Positions 37,431 through 52,200 of a stretch of 64,000 bases of DNA are shown here, in pieces. A program made the translations under genes and the position numbers. Below the pieces are notes generated by a model. That model had not been told where the DNA came from, did not search any database, and saw only the letters and a list, made by a program, of their open reading frames with translations. This stretch comes from Chamaea fasciata (lineage: Eukaryota; Chordata; Aves; Passeriformes; Sylviidae): contig JARCOQ010000002.1 in NCBI GenBank assembly GCA_029207755.1, forward strand, positions 87,074,087 to 87,138,086. The letters are read 5' to 3'. Every line of letters starts with the position of its first letter. Position 1 is the stretch's first letter.

Positions 37431-37456
<26 letters not shown>
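37431..37456. repeat. (AT)13 microsatellite
   Basis: A perfect AT dinucleotide run. It is self-complementary and could extrude as a hairpin. Confidence 0.95.
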
Positions 37457-37462
<6 letters not shown>

Positions 37463-38922
37463 ATACTGACCTCTCATATCTGCATATATTTTGCTTTTTT
37501 GGTTATGTGGCAACATGTGGAGACAATGCAAAGATCTTCTCACCATACTGTATTCCAAGATGCAGCATAAAATACCTTATCTCTGTGTCAGCCACAAATG
37601 TCACTTTGAAAAATGTAAGAGATGTCTATCAAAGTTTCATTTTTTTCAGTCTTTCCACTGTTACCTTTCTCTACCAGTCCTAAAGTTTCTTCTCATAACA
37701 TAGAACTGGCATTGCAAACAAATCTACCTGATCATCCAGATTTCTTTAATAACATAAATCTTCTTCCTCTGCCTGATTTTACTGCCCACTGGAGTCTCCT
37801 TATATATGTCCTACAATTGCACTTGAATACACCAACAATTCCCTATTAAATAGATTTTGCTGTTTCCAAACAGAAACATCCTTCAATTCCTTTTAATAGA
37901 AAGATAAAATTTCTTTCATCTGAAATTAGGAAGGAACAAGGAAAACTTTTAATTCTCTTTCACAAAAATTGATTGATTTTTGGTGTTTAGTTGTTTCCTT
38001 TTTTCCTCCTGGATTGGCAATTTCCATCCTGACAGATCTGTGTAGTTTCCTTGGTCAATAGATAGAAAAATAGATACAAAGGATAAGGAAAACAGCTGCT
38101 GTAACTACAGAGAAGAGAAAGAAGTCTGTAGCATACCTTACCTATCATAAGCTGGAAGTTTCTGTTATAGCACTTGTGCAGGAATGAAAATGCAAAAAAT
38201 TTACAAAATCTGAAAGCAAATATTTAATTCAAGAAGGTCAAGATGTCTTTACATCATGCCGCTGTAGACACCTCTTGTGTCCTACATAGACTGGTAGATA
38301 AAACTAAAACAAAACAAAGTAAAACAAAGTCCAAAGCCATAAATATTGCTTTAGATGTGAGTCACAGTAGTCTAATATATCTGTAATGTACCTAGCACAA
38401 TTTGAGGTCTTTCAAAACAATAGCATCTTCAAAGAGAGAGAGGGAGAGATTTTTTTATTCTAAAGGTTACATGCATAAACTTCACTGTAGGTTTTATGTA
38501 TACTAAATGAATCCTGAGATCCAATTTGGCGGATAATTCCCTTTTAGAAAATGTAGATCCTACATCAGCTGCTCCTAGATGCAGAAAGGAGTTAAGGCAG
38601 AAGCTGGAAGTCTCTATAGCGGCATGATGTAATGATACCTTGATCTTCTTGAATTAAATATTTGCTTTCAGGCTTTACTGTCAGTTGCCCATTATGGGGC
38701 GAATCTGAAGCCCAATTTTGTGTTTGATGAGAAAGCTGAGTAATTTTAGTTACACCATGTGGGTAGGTTCTATTCCTCCTCTAATCTTTTGGTTGTAAGT
38801 CATTGTCAGTTCTGTTAGTGTAGCTCAATTAATAGAAATGTTTCTTCAAAAATACTTAAACTTGTCATATTTTGCTTTATTTTGGGATCTGTGTTTGTTG
38901 GGGCCTTTTTTACTTCCTAGGG

Positions 38923-38946
38923 AAAAAAAAAAAAAAAAAAAAAAAA
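38923..38946. repeat. Poly(A) run of 24
   Basis: A pure A run after TTTTTTACTTCCTAGGG. There is no AATAAA signal just upstream and no recognisable retroposed body, so it may be a simple homopolymer rather than a retrocopy tail. Confidence 0.9.
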
Positions 38947-39204
38947 GAGGACCCATTAAAAGAAGTAAAAACCTCAGCTATACAGAATTTTGTACCGAGG
39001 CATCATGGTTGAGATTTCTGAAGAAAGCAACATTTTGTTATATTGGAACTTACCATAGCTCTTGCAAACAGATGATAGAAGTGTCTTATCTCAGTGGTTA
39101 TCAGCTTGTTCATGTGTGTAATTACTTCTTCCCTATGGCCTTACAGAATTGGTAGGATGTTGCATTTTATTTATATTTTTAAGAAGATATTTGAAGATGG
39201 GTTT

Positions 39205-39220
39205 TGTGTGTGTGTGTGTG
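39205..39220. repeat. (TG)8 microsatellite
   Basis: Eight TG units followed by CGTAAATCC. Confidence 0.85.
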
Positions 39221-40624
39221 CGTAAATCCAGAATACAGATGAAGCACTGGGATTTCATTTCCTGAAAACTAGAAAGAAAAAAAAGAAAATTATTACTAAT
39301 AGACAATAAGGAGAAAAATAAGAGGGAGCAAGAATAACAACAAAAAAAAGAGAAAAAAGATTTAGAGATTGGATGCTGGGAGAAAGTACTGAGCTATGTA
39401 TAAAAACTCCAAAATATACAAGAAAAGATCAAGAAAGTCCAGGCTGTAGAAATCCATTAAAAAGTGAAAAGAATCAATTTAATTTATCACATTAAAAAAA
39501 TGAAAAAAATGCAGTGGAAGACCTAATAAAGATGTTTTGCAGTATAGTGGGAAAATGAAGACATTTTCAAGCAGTAAGGCTTGCAAGCCATCGTCTTGAA
39601 ATGCTTAGATCAGGTGGCACTCTCTGTTAGAAAAGTAAGCTCTGTAATGATATTGATTGCTTCCAAGGCCATATTAGAGATGAAGACAAGTCCCAGGAGA
39701 GAGGTTGTTGTCACCCTGACCTTGGGTCAGAGCTGGACCACTGACCCCTGACACCCAGGACTTCTGCACCGCATCGTGATGTCTTTCATGCCTACAGACA
39801 AAGTCAGCAGGGGACATGTGTCGATGTGGCCCTTGCCAAATCAGAATTGACTGGCCTGTAGGAAGCTGGAGAGCAGCGGGAAATGTGGGTTAAAGTATGT
39901 CAATAATGTTTCACAAGAACAATTTCTCCCAAGAATTGTAGCTGTTGGAATGTTTTGACATTTATTCGGTAGAGAAATGTAGCATGTTTTGTGAAGCACT
40001 TCAAGAGAGCTGCTGCTAACTGCTGCGGTGTATTGATCTTCCTGTTAAATTGCATGGGCACACTTGGGGGATCATTGAGATTCAGGCAACAGGACAGAAA
40101 GGATCGGCTGCACCCGATGGTCACTAATGGTAATTGGTTTCGATCCTTGCACTTGAAGAAGCCGTGATTTACTTGGTTCACAGATGAATTGTAGACACTA
40201 AATATTTTGAAAAGAAAATATACTGTGATTTTGTTTTCTCATGTCATTTACAAATTATTGCCTCCTTCAAATGTTTCATATAAGGTATAGAAATCCACAT
40301 GACTCAATATAAGAACAAGCAAAATTTCAAGGAATTCCCTCTTATCCGTAAAGCCTGTATTGGTGAAAGCAAATGAACTTGATGATCCTAATATAAATGA
40401 GTTAATTAAATAATTATAAAAAATATTTAGCAGGATCTTAAAAATCTGTCAACACTCTTAAGCCTCCCTATCGTCATGATACATCTTTTTTACACGATAG
40501 ACATTTTTCTCTCTATCCCATTTGGTGGTGTATCATCACAGTCTTAACATAATGAATGTTAAAAAGAAGTGCATTGAAGGCAACTACAAAAGTAGAACAA
40601 TGTAGGCAGGTATGGCTGGCAATG

Positions 40625-40740
40625 TAATACTGAAGTAAATTATACTGGAATGAAGAATTTGATATGAAAATTGGATACTAATGTTAATATCAGAGTAAAT
40701 TATTGCTGTGATACAGGAGCTGATACAAAAATTGGAGTAT
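40625..40740. repeat. Imperfect ~60-bp tandem duplication
   Basis: Two diverged copies offset by about 60 bases. They share TAATA near the start, AGTAAATTAT, a GAT(A)-containing middle and AAAATTGGA near the end. The mismatches suggest an old duplication. Confidence 0.6.
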
Positions 40741-43700
40741 ACTTCCAAAAATGAATGTGATGATAATGCTGCCAAAATTCATGCCACACATGATTTTCAA
40801 AGCAGATTTTAAAGGGCTTCTGTAGCTTTCTGCTTTATACAAGATACTTTGCTAAGTATATGTACATAATTACATGAAAGCAAAAATATTCAGTAAATGA
40901 CGGCTGCTTTAATACAAAGAAATTTATATATACTAACATTCTAAGAAGGAACCAGTTCTGTAATTCTTTTAATCTGTTTCAAGTACACGTGTCCTTTATG
41001 ATACATACTACATTCCTACAGGTTTTTAAAGGACAAAAGGGTTTTCAGTTTTTGTTCTGTGGGGGGTTTTTTCCCTTCAATGGAGAGGTCAGCAGTTTCT
41101 AGAAACAGCTGAGTTTCATGCATAAACTTGCATAAAATATCCATAAACTCTATATAGCACTTTGACAAATAGAAAATAGAACAATATAAAATAACAACAT
41201 ATATTGTTTCTTTGTTAACTGAGATCAAAATTATGCTTATCTGGAGTCTTTTGGTTAAAATGAGTGTAAATAGATTGCAAATTCAATTACAGCTAAATCA
41301 TGCATTGTAGAATTTGTATAATTCAGAACCAAAAAAGATAAAATAGAAAAAAGTGAATGAATTCTACTGAAAGTTCAGTATAACAACAATATGGCATTTT
41401 CAATTGCTGTATAAGTCTCAAATTTCTGAAATATTTACAAACCTTAGATAATGACAACCTCAGGAGAAAATCAGGAAAACAGACGGTATTCAGGAGATAG
41501 CCTGAGGCAACCAGTGATGAGGTCAGATCTATACAGTATGTGTGCTTTACATGAAAAATGCTCTACTAAAATGTCTTTGCGTACTGTGTAGAGCTTTGGG
41601 ATGTAGCAGGTATTCACCAGGGGAAGGTAAGGATTATTTACTAGGATCAGTTACATGGAATTCAATATTAAAACCGACAAAGGTTATCATCTATTACACA
41701 TTAAATTCACCGTAGTTGTTTGACAACTCTCATAGCAACAGATTCCACCCTTAACAATTCAAAGCAATCTTTCAGATTAAAGTTCATGTGATTGCTTTAA
41801 AGAACTATTCATTGTTAATCAAGCAATATTGCTTCAGGCATCGTGTTTGTCTTTCACTTCAGGCTATTTGGTTGATTGCAGAAAATGCTGAGTTTCTCTG
41901 TGTGTGTGTGCAGAGCTTTGTGCCTGCTAGGTGGAAGTGACAGGTGAGGCAGTGGGGAGGGCGGGATATGGGGACTGGTTGAATAGACTAAAAAAGCAAG
42001 TAAAATCCCAGTGGCTAACTGTTTTAGTGGGCAGGATGAGAAGTATATTCTGCCTTAATAATTGCACGATTTAATTTTGCAGGACATTAACCAATGATGG
42101 CATCTTTAAAATACAAATGATCCCTTTAAAACACCTAATTCTATATATAAAAATAATATATACAGATTCAGATACATTTCTGACATTGCCTAGATTATCT
42201 TGATCATATAGTACTTCACATATTTTCTAGTCGGAAATGTCACTCAAAGAAAGGTACTTCTCAGAGGGATTAAGAAAATTCAACTTCAACATTTCATGGC
42301 ATAGAAACCCTCTTTTTTTCTCCCCACTTGTGAAGCATCTGCTCCAGGCATGTCTTACTCTTGATCTAACTAAACTCCAAAGGTTGAACAGATGCAATAT
42401 CCACAACAATAACATTCTAGGGAGGAAAGACTAAAGATGCTGGGACTGTAACCTGCTGAGACATCACTGTTGAAGACCCTAGAATGTGTACTCAAGTGAC
42501 CTAATACCTGTGGGAGTGCTCAGCATCCTTAAAACATTTGTCCTTTTGAGGAAAACTGTCATTCTGCAATGCTGCTCCAACATCTAACCAGGTGCTGAGT
42601 CCAAGCTCAAGTGAGAGACTGTTTGCTATCAATCAGTGCAACTAGCCCACCCTAGGTTCGTGTAGATAACAGGAGCAACCACTGCCATCAGCACTGAAGG
42701 CAATACAAGTGCCAGAATCGATGTCCATGAAGAGTCCTGCTTGCAGGTCACAGCATGACCCTTAAATAGGAATGAAAGATAAATCAGTCGCAGTGCAGCC
42801 TTGTAAACACTGGAAGTGGATATCCCATCAAGATCTCTTCAAGAAACAAGGTGGAAACCACACAGGAGTGTCTGAAGTAATTTGTATTTCTTGATTTAAG
42901 AAATTCTGCATTCAAAACCTATCTTTAACAATACTATTTTTTTTCATTAGAAAATGTCAATTTCTTTGAAATTAAGCAGTGTGCAAGAAAAAAAGTGGTT
43001 TGGAGTAATCTTCTGTTTCAAAAGTATTATAGATGAGGACTTTTTAGGTGGTCAATATCCCATTTTGACATTTTTAATAAAAAGTTCCAACTTTGGCTCC
43101 AGTTCAAAATAGTCCTCCATTATGTGATTAATAAGAACAGTCTATAAAGTGCTAAACCCTAAAAAGCGCTTTAGAAATTACTGGAATTATATGTGGCATT
43201 TTACCCATCTACAATTTTTCCTGCAGTTTGTCAGTTTGCATAAGTTCCTCAATCCTGAGAGAAACCAGACATTAGAAATTTGTATTGTTGGGGTAATATC
43301 TGTCCTACTCGGTTATCCTTACCATGATGGTTTCCAGTAGAAAAGATTTCATTAGGAAAGCCCTCATATTTTACATTTTGGAAGGTTACTCATAAAATCA
43401 ACTTTTTCTTCTGTCCTTCTCAATATTTTTAGGTAGTTTCTGAGATCTGAGAAAGCATGATCTTATTTCAGAATTAGGTCCAACATCAAAAATGAACACT
43501 AAGCAAAATTTTCAAATCTTTGCAATCTGCTTAAAATGTGCAAAATATGTATCTGCCTCATAACCTTCCAGAGCATTTACTCCTAATTAAAGATATTTCT
43601 ACAGTGAGAATTTTTGAAGCATGGGAAAATTAAATAATAACAATTGATTACTGCTAAAGCATAATGATGGGTGCTTATTTTACTCTTTCTTCCTGTTGAC

Positions 43701-46700
43701 CAGACAAAATAAGCAAACAGGGTGCTGGCCTTGCCCTCTAGAAGTGTTTTCCAATTGTCAAAATCATTTTAGAGGAATTAAGGTTATTATTTTTTTTTTT
43801 AATATCATGGTGTTTTATTTTAATGATGCTTTGAAATTCCTTTTTAGCCAAAATAAAATCCTGTTAACTGTGGAAGAAAATTCAAATCCTGATGATAATA
43901 TCCTCGACAAGTCTGTGCTTCTCTGGACTAAATGAGATTTTACTGTGTTTCTTTCATTTTCTCTTTACATATTTCAGAAGAATGAAAAACAGTTTCTAAT
44001 GAATCCCTGATCCTTCTTTTTTCCCCCTTGTTATATTATTGCCCTTACTAAACAACATTCCCATAAATGTATATCTTCTTTTTCATCTCTTCCTAAGAAA
44101 TAAAAAAAAAATTTACAATGCTTTCTATGGTCATCTTTTCAGTCTGAATTACTGCTTGTTTTCACAATATGCAGATTAATTTATGACATTTGGATTTTAT
44201 TCTTTAAGCTCCTTTAAAGTGAACATATTTATTTCATATATGTGTATGTGTTCTAGCACAAACTATGTCTAAAATAAACAAATACACATCAGTAAAGCTA
44301 AAAGTAGAAAGATGCTTTACATCAAAGAGCTCAGCACGGAGTGGCAACAATGCAGTAAATATTACAGAAGGACAGCAACAAAGGAGAAACTCATGGCTCT
44401 AGTTAACAAAAGCATGCAGTTGTACACGTGCAAGTGCTAAGGCAGATATCATAAATACCTTTCATGTTCTTTCGGGAAATGCTGGTCATTTAATAGCTCA
44501 ACTGGTCACAATGCTCACACCCTCCAAGCACCCAGTGAAAGCTTCCAAATGATTGAGCAGTATCCTATCCTCTGCTATATGAATGAGGCTTTTCTGGTCA
44601 ATGTTTTTGGATTTAGCTGTAGAAAATGTTGCCAGTCAAGAAGTAATGAGATGTATCTATAATTAGAGATCTCAGAATCACAAACTGAGGCTGTTTAAAG
44701 CATAGAGGAACAAAAACAAAGACTGAGCAGGTAACTCTATGTGCTAGGAATTTCTACATTTGTAATTATTTTTCTTTGAAGAGAATGCTGAGGGAGTCTC
44801 AGTAAGAGTTTATAAGAAATATCAGTCTTAAAGGTTGTGTCTTCATGGATAATTTGTCTATAATACCACAAAAGGGAAAGAGTCAAGAAACAAATAAGGG
44901 TAAGAAGGATCTTCTAGTACTTCCAACCCAGCTGCAAACACAGGGAGTACTCTCTGTTCTCTTAACTTAGTAACATGGATAAGATATTGTTGTTTTACAG
45001 GCAATGATGAAGGACATATTCTCTTGTGACCATTGTCAGGCTTGTGGTAACAACAAAGACATTACTCTCATCCTGTTGTCACACAAAGTTCCTGATTATG
45101 CACATTACAACTCCTGAGATCGTGCAGGGTATGTGAACTCCTGCTCACTCTCTAGCAGAGAAAGACACCATGGCTACAGGATACAGTATATTGCACCCTG
45201 TGAAAAAAAAATTATAACATTCCTCTAAGCTCCTAGGCTTAAAATCTCCGCTTAAGGTGTTAGACTGGCCTGCATGCTCTGTATGTTTCCACTAATTACT
45301 CCCTGCAAGATTCAGACAGATAGATTTCTCACAACCAAACATGGAATGAAAATGTGACTTCCCAACCGAATGACTTACAAATATTATTCTAAATTGCCAT
45401 GTTCAAAACACTCCTTTCAAGGGAAAAGAGATTTGCAAAGCAAAGGACAAGGGGAAAGTCATACAACCCTTTTTTTCTGACTTCCATCATTATTGCTGTT
45501 ATGCAGAGAATTTTATGGTTTTGGGGTTTAATTGTAAGCTTCCTGCTAAGACTAAGGTATGTGAAGATGACAAATGAGCTCTGACAGTGTCTTCAAAACC
45601 CATATATTTAATATTGTTAATGCTATTCCTAGATGCTTTCAGTACTACTGATTTCATAAGTTGTATTCTCTTTATTCTTTATGGGCAATTCTTGCTTCAA
45701 TTTTATCTTCTATTTAATATTTTGTTCCTATTTTTAACAGTATACATGTGCCTAGAGGAGAAAAGAGTACAAGGGTTTTGATGGATTTCTTGAAATGAAT
45801 AGTAACCCTTCATGATACATTGCTACCTTTTGTGAAGAATTTAGGCTAAAGTTGATGCAATTTACTTAAGCTCTGAAAAGGAACACTCCAACAATACTGT
45901 TTAATTAATAATGGGGTTATGGATAAGGAATGCATATTTAGCTTCATTTTAAGGATGTTAATATTTGAAAGTCTTTAGAATAATTTTCTTGCTAGATTGT
46001 CAAAATGTGGCCTTTAATCTATGACTATTCCTTAAAATGGTACCACTAACATGGAAAAAAAAACAGCTGAAAAAAACATTAATATTTATGAGCAATCTAT
46101 TGGGCAAACACTACAGGAAATTGGTATCACTGAATATATTTGTACCATGCATGTGACCCAGCCTTTCTCCACCCATAGTTAGTCACAGAACAAAAAAATC
46201 TTCTGAATTCAGTTTTTATTGTATCTATTTACAGTATCTATATCTTGCTCAGTCTTAAGATGACATAGAAGGAAGTTCCACTAATGGAAAATTCATGTGA
46301 TTTTTGGAAGCAGCAGAGTTTGTATGAATTTCTGAAGCAATAGTGATTTTAGTAGAAGCAGACCCCTGCAGGAAATGTTTGAAAATTCTGCATCATGTTC
46401 TTGGATAGGAATGGGTATATAAATTCTCACTGCTTGCACTAATATCTCCAAAGAAAATGTAATTTATCTATTGTTCTGGCTTGTATTAACTCGTGATATT
46501 GGTGGAAAGATGACAGAGTGCTAATAATATTGTATTTTTATATATAAACACATAGAAGAAAAATGGATGATAAAAGAGAATTCAGTTCAAAGGAAAAGAC
46601 ATGCTGACTTTGATGTTTCCCACTGGTGCAGATCCATTTACCACAATGGGCCTTTCTGAAGGGGTTTTTCTTATTTAGACTTCCACCATTAGGATTTTTT

Positions 46701-49273
46701 TTTTCCAGCTGAAACCATTCAGATTGGCATACTGAATCTTGACATTGTTTTAATATCTATTTAGCAAGAATAGGATTCTCTGATCAATTTGTATACCTAG
46801 TGATCCTTTTATCCATATCTATCTGGGACAAGTTCAGCAATTTTAAGAGGTGTAACTTACCCATAAATTGTTTATGAGAGGATCAGACAAGAAGATCAAG
46901 TTCATATATACACACATATATAAAAACATTCATATATGAATATACACGTATGTCAGTATACACATGCTTGTTCACACATCAGTGGATCAGAATGGAGGAG
47001 CTCAGAAAATGGTAGGAAGAGGTAAGAAAGTGTAAATTTAATCCTCCGTCATCTCCCAGATGCATACATAATTGCATCTCGTATCAAAGAAACTTTATAC
47101 CTTTAATTGCATGCGCTACGCCAAGTAAACCCCATATCTCACAGACTAGGAGGATAAATGTACTTTTAGGTTTTTCCTGATTGCTCACAGAGTTTAAAAC
47201 AGCCTCTGGGCTGCAGGTAGCCTGTCCCATTTGGGACAATAAGGAAAAAATCTGTAGTTTGTGAGTGTGTTGGAGGGTACATACACATGGAGTCTGGAAA
47301 GATCACTGCAATGAAAGTCGCTGCCTGAAGTTCCTACCTCCAAAAGCAATCACCTCACTAGGCAGTGTGGCCTGATCCATATTCCACCACTCATGCTGTC
47401 CATGTCCTCCAAACTTCATTTACCAGAACCTTTGCTACAAACTGGAGGAGCTTTTCAACAAGGAGTCTGGGAGCTGTCTGTGCCAGTGAGGGAAGAGACA
47501 AGAATTCCAGGAGACAGAACAATGGGGCTAGTGCATGACAGTGAGCTGAAAGATGATCCTATGGGTGAAAGAAGGACATCACAAGTATAAAAAAGAATGT
47601 TTTTATCATGTCCTTGAGGATAATGGTATAACACCTGATATGGTTACAGAGCTGAAGGTTTTCTCTCAGTATGGAGCACCAACTCTTCATGGACTTCCAT
47701 AATTCTCTTCCACATCCTTGGGCTTGAAAGGATGTGCACTTTGCCAAGGAATTGTGACCAATGTGTAGGAAGCGATCTGACACCGAAATCTCTTTTTGTG
47801 GTAGAGCTCCTATTTGTACCATCAGTTGCTCAGGAATTACGGGATAAAGACTTTTCTGTGAAGAAAGGTTTACCTTTTGTGGATATTTATATTCACTGGT
47901 TTTAATCAGGTTGCTGAGGAATGTCCTGTGTGCATAAGCAAGAGTGAAGTGAGCACTTTCAAAGCTGAACCTTTTCTCATCTTTGCTGACATTTTCACAC
48001 CACTTGTATTTCTTGTCTTGTCCAGCCATGCCTCGGTTATGGCTCTATGCAGTCCCTTTTGCTGCAGAGGGGACTTACAGCTGTCTTAGAGCCGCACAGA
48101 ACAAATCCTCTGTGTTCTACCTGATTAACAGGTGAGGAAAGTTGTCCTGCCTAAAGGCTTCTTAAGATTTCTGCTCTTCCTCCAGCCTCACAAGTGTCAG
48201 CAATCACCACATGCTTATTTCACAGCTTGCATATCTTTCACACAGACACAATGTGGTGAACTTAGGGGATGTTTCTATGGAACAAATCAAATGCACATGT
48301 TGAAATGTATTTGTGAAGAGTGATGCAAGGGTTTGGAGTTCAGGGGGTTTGTGAGGTGATGTATGAAGTGCAGCGAAGTCATAGGCTGCTTGCTGCTCAG
48401 GTACCTAAAATGCCTAATTTTTTAAATTGAAACAGCTTTAATTAAAACTCAAAAAAATTGAATTTTGAATTTAATTTTTGAAAACAATTTTATATTCTTA
48501 AAAAAAATAAAATCTCCTTGGAAAATTATGATTTCAACCCAATAACTATTATCTTTAGCCCTTGGAGAATTAATCTGTTTGAGTTGGTTCTGCTACTCTT
48601 TCTAAGCTTGGCTTTTTACACCTTACATGGCAGTAAGATAGTGGTTAGTTAATATACAGTGAAATGTCAGACAATGCATGTGCATATCCATAAGCACAGA
48701 CAGAACCGTTAAAAGGGAAAAAGAATAATGAACAATAAATGAAAGTCCAGAGCACTAAATTCTGCACTTTTACTTACAATAATTAATGTATTACCTCAAA
48801 GATAGATTAACTGTTCCATTGGACCCTGCATATACTTGGGTGTCATTATCATCAGTGTAAAAGAAAAAGTCTGGCCTGGAAGACTATTTTTTTGTTTAAA
48901 CAAATGAGCACAAAAGCATATCCATATCACAGTGTTGCACATGGAAACAAACGCAGGTGTGTGTCTGTTACCTTTCTTTTGGTTTTATATATATTTTTTC
49001 TGCTCATTCTTCTTTGATACACTTTTTGAAGAAGATACTTTGTTTTTGCCTTTCATTCAACCCAGCTTTTAGAGGAGATTTCAGAAGTAAATGGAAATAT
49101 AGTGTATTAAAAAAAAAGGCTAGTTACAGGAAGGATAAAACGTAAGTATTGCTTGCCAAAACTGTTGTGTTGAATTAAGTGTGCCAATTTATTCCACTGC
49201 TTGCATATGTATGATTTCTTAATATGGCAAAACCTATCCATTGATACTGTAGTGTCAACCACTGTAGTAAATT

Positions 49274-49292
49274 AAAAAAAAAAAAAAAAAAA
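49274..49292. repeat. Poly(A) run of 19
   Basis: A pure A run preceded by GTAGTAAATT and followed by GGAGGAGAG. No retroposed body is seen. Confidence 0.9.
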
Positions 49293-52200
49293 GGAGGAGA
49301 GTTCCAACAAACCTTTAATAACTTTTCAAGTACAACAATAGCAACAATAAAAATGAAGAAATTCCATTTCTATTTCTTTTCTCCACAGAAGTGATAGCTG
49401 GCAGTAGCTCAGGCTGAGCAAAGGACAATCTTCCATTTGGACATACAATCCAGGATTCCCTGCCAAGAACAAGGTAAATATCTAGCGGTATATTATTGAT
49501 GTCACTATATCCCAATGTAACTAAAATATTGTCAGTGCACTAGATATTTAATTAATATAGAACCACATTTTTGTGCTAGTCCATGATGTCAGTCCAAATG
49601 AAATTCACAAAATCAATGTGAAATTTGAAACAGCAAACCTAGTGAAGGTATGGGTCAGATTTAACAGATCTTTGAACAGGGAATATCAGAAAGTGAATAA
49701 ACTACTGCATGAAGTGAATCCCAGTAATTGAGATAACGTTTGGGAAACTTCGTGGAAGCACTGAATTCAGAACTTATTTATTGAGACTTTAGGAGCCAAA
49801 GGACACAAAACTTAAGTTTATGATATAATTGGATATGAAGAAATCCTCAATCAGAACACAAGCATGAACTGAATTGTAAACACCTTTCTCTAAATACTTT
49901 AGCTTCCTGATTTCTTTCCTGTTTTGTACCCGTAAGACACTAAACTGTGCCCTGAACCCTCCTAACAGATGGGAGTTTGCAGACTGGCACTGCTTCCCTT
50001 TCCCTCATTTCTCTGATCACAGATATAATCTCCCAGTGACACCATCAGCCAGTGAGTGAGAGATTTTGGTAGCAAGACTGGATCTGGATGCCTTTACTTT
50101 TCACCAGCACTACACTATTCTCAAGAGAGTCCTACAGGCTTGGTGGGAGAAAATGTTGCACAATGGCAATTCGTTAGAATGGACCATTTGCTGGCATTTT
50201 ACCGTTGGTAAAAGCACCAGAAACTTGTAGCAAATATGATGAGTGTATTTTTGTTCCTCAAAAGGGGAAGAAAAACTGCTCATATTTATGACTTTCTGCA
50301 ATCTCAAGCATGACATTTCATAAAAAATTAATATTCTTAATATGAGAGATGGTGAGAAAAGAGATTGATCTTTGAATTTTTGAAATTCAGATAAAAAGCA
50401 ATGTATACATCCAGAACTGATATAATAAGTAGTACAGTTTTTCCTCTCTCAAATACATGGGCAACTTGATGCATGGAAAATCCACTGTTCTAAGGTAGTC
50501 CTTGGTAGTGAATTAGTTAGTTATTAGTGGAGCCTGAATAAAAAGAGACAAGATAAGTTGACATCACAAGACATGTCCTGCAAACTGTAGAGAATGTAGT
50601 TCTTAAATATATGTGTCATTAACTTTTGTCAGTCATCTCCTCCACTGCCACCTTTATTATAGAATCATAGTCTCATAAAACAAACATTCTATCCCACTTC
50701 CAGCAATTTTAGCCTTTTAATAAGAAATTTATAAAACATTCTACTATAAAACTGCAATAGAAAATCCTGGGTCCAGACTTTACTCAATATAATCATAACC
50801 ACTTTTTGTTTATAACTTGCTGCTGTGTAAATATTCCTGAAATATTTGGCTTTGGGTGGTGATAGTTAGGTGAGTGCACTGTATATAGTTCAAGGCCTTA
50901 GAATACTGATGGTACTGAGTTACCCAGGAAGAAAATAGGAAGAGATAATAGTGTTAGGTTTGTCACCTAATATAGCACAGGCATATTTATTACATTAATT
51001 AACTTTGCAGAGTTTAATAGAATTTTATTTGGAGAGTTACACTTTTTTTCTACTTACAGAGCTATAACAGTATTTATGTTTGCAGATTAGAAAACAAGAA
51101 CAGTTTGTCTGGATTTGATTCAAGTCTTTATAATCCTGTTATACACATTTTTCTCCCCTGCATTCATAAAAAGCTGTAAGTTGATAAACATCACTTACTT
51201 GGCACAGATCAGCCATTTTCCAGGCCATATACCTGAGAAAAGTACAATCCACAAGCCAAGTGCAGCAGGTATTTTAGGTCATAAAATGGAATATGTGTCT
51301 CCAACCTCCTCTAATCAAAATGGAATAACATCCCTTGCCATGTACACTGGGTTTAATACATATGGTAGCTGATGGAAAAGTGGTAAATTTCTGGAAGTTC
51401 GGCAGCACAGCCCCTAAACAGCTCTGGTCAGCTCCACGGGATGAAACAGGGGAGATCTGCTTTAGTACTCCCAGCCCTTCAACTCCCCTATATCCTCAAA
51501 CTTTGAATGTTTGTGCTGGGAACACTGAAGGCATGTAAAGAATATCTGTAAAGTGCTGGTGGCTTATTTTCTTCATGGAACAAGCTTCCCAGCCATGTCT
51601 TTTTTTCCTTCTTTTGATGCTTGTTGACAAAAACTAATACACAAAGCAGACAGAGGTATATCTATTTCTGGCACTCTCAGCACAAGCATGATGAAAGGGT
51701 GTTTAAGAAGCATCTAAGACAGTTATCTTAAATAAGAAACAAATGGACATTTCTGTGCCTGTCATATTACCTAGGACTTTAAACAAACTTGAAATATCAG
51801 TTTCCATGTACTGAAGAGAAACTGAGAGTGTCCATCACGCCAGCTTTCAGAAAAATTGGGGTTTTAAAATTAAAATATATTGCAAATACTGTGAGCTCTC
51901 TTTTCACTTCTTCCACAAATTATTCATTCAGATATATAATGACTTGGATAGAAACTACTTGTGTATGATGTTCTATTGGGAATGTGTTGTCCAGTAGGAT
52001 TTATCAGCCGATGGCACAGTGTGCAATGTCATATTTCAGAAAATGTTCCACTGGATAAAATTTCTGATGCTGAGTGCTTACATACCTTGCTGTGTTTTTC
52101 TCTTCTGTTCACTTGAAGAACTAGTGTGGCAAAGATTTACTGGATACCTAGATTCTGTGTGCTCAGTAGAAGGTGCTACCCTACTATCTATCTGCTGCTC

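Larger units (their letters stand above)
36095..47558. other. Unassigned AT-rich DNA with simple repeats
   Basis: No gene or identifiable mobile element. Open frames are about 105 codons or fewer and look like chance. One of them (38838-39155, forward) runs through a poly(A) tract. Simple repeats are listed separately. The stretch reads as non-coding intergenic or intronic DNA. Confidence 0.55.

Noticed and set aside
47559..48029. 156-codon reverse-strand open frame
   Set aside because: Its length is near what chance gives once in this much AT-rich DNA. It has no recognisable domain, and other frames overlap it.
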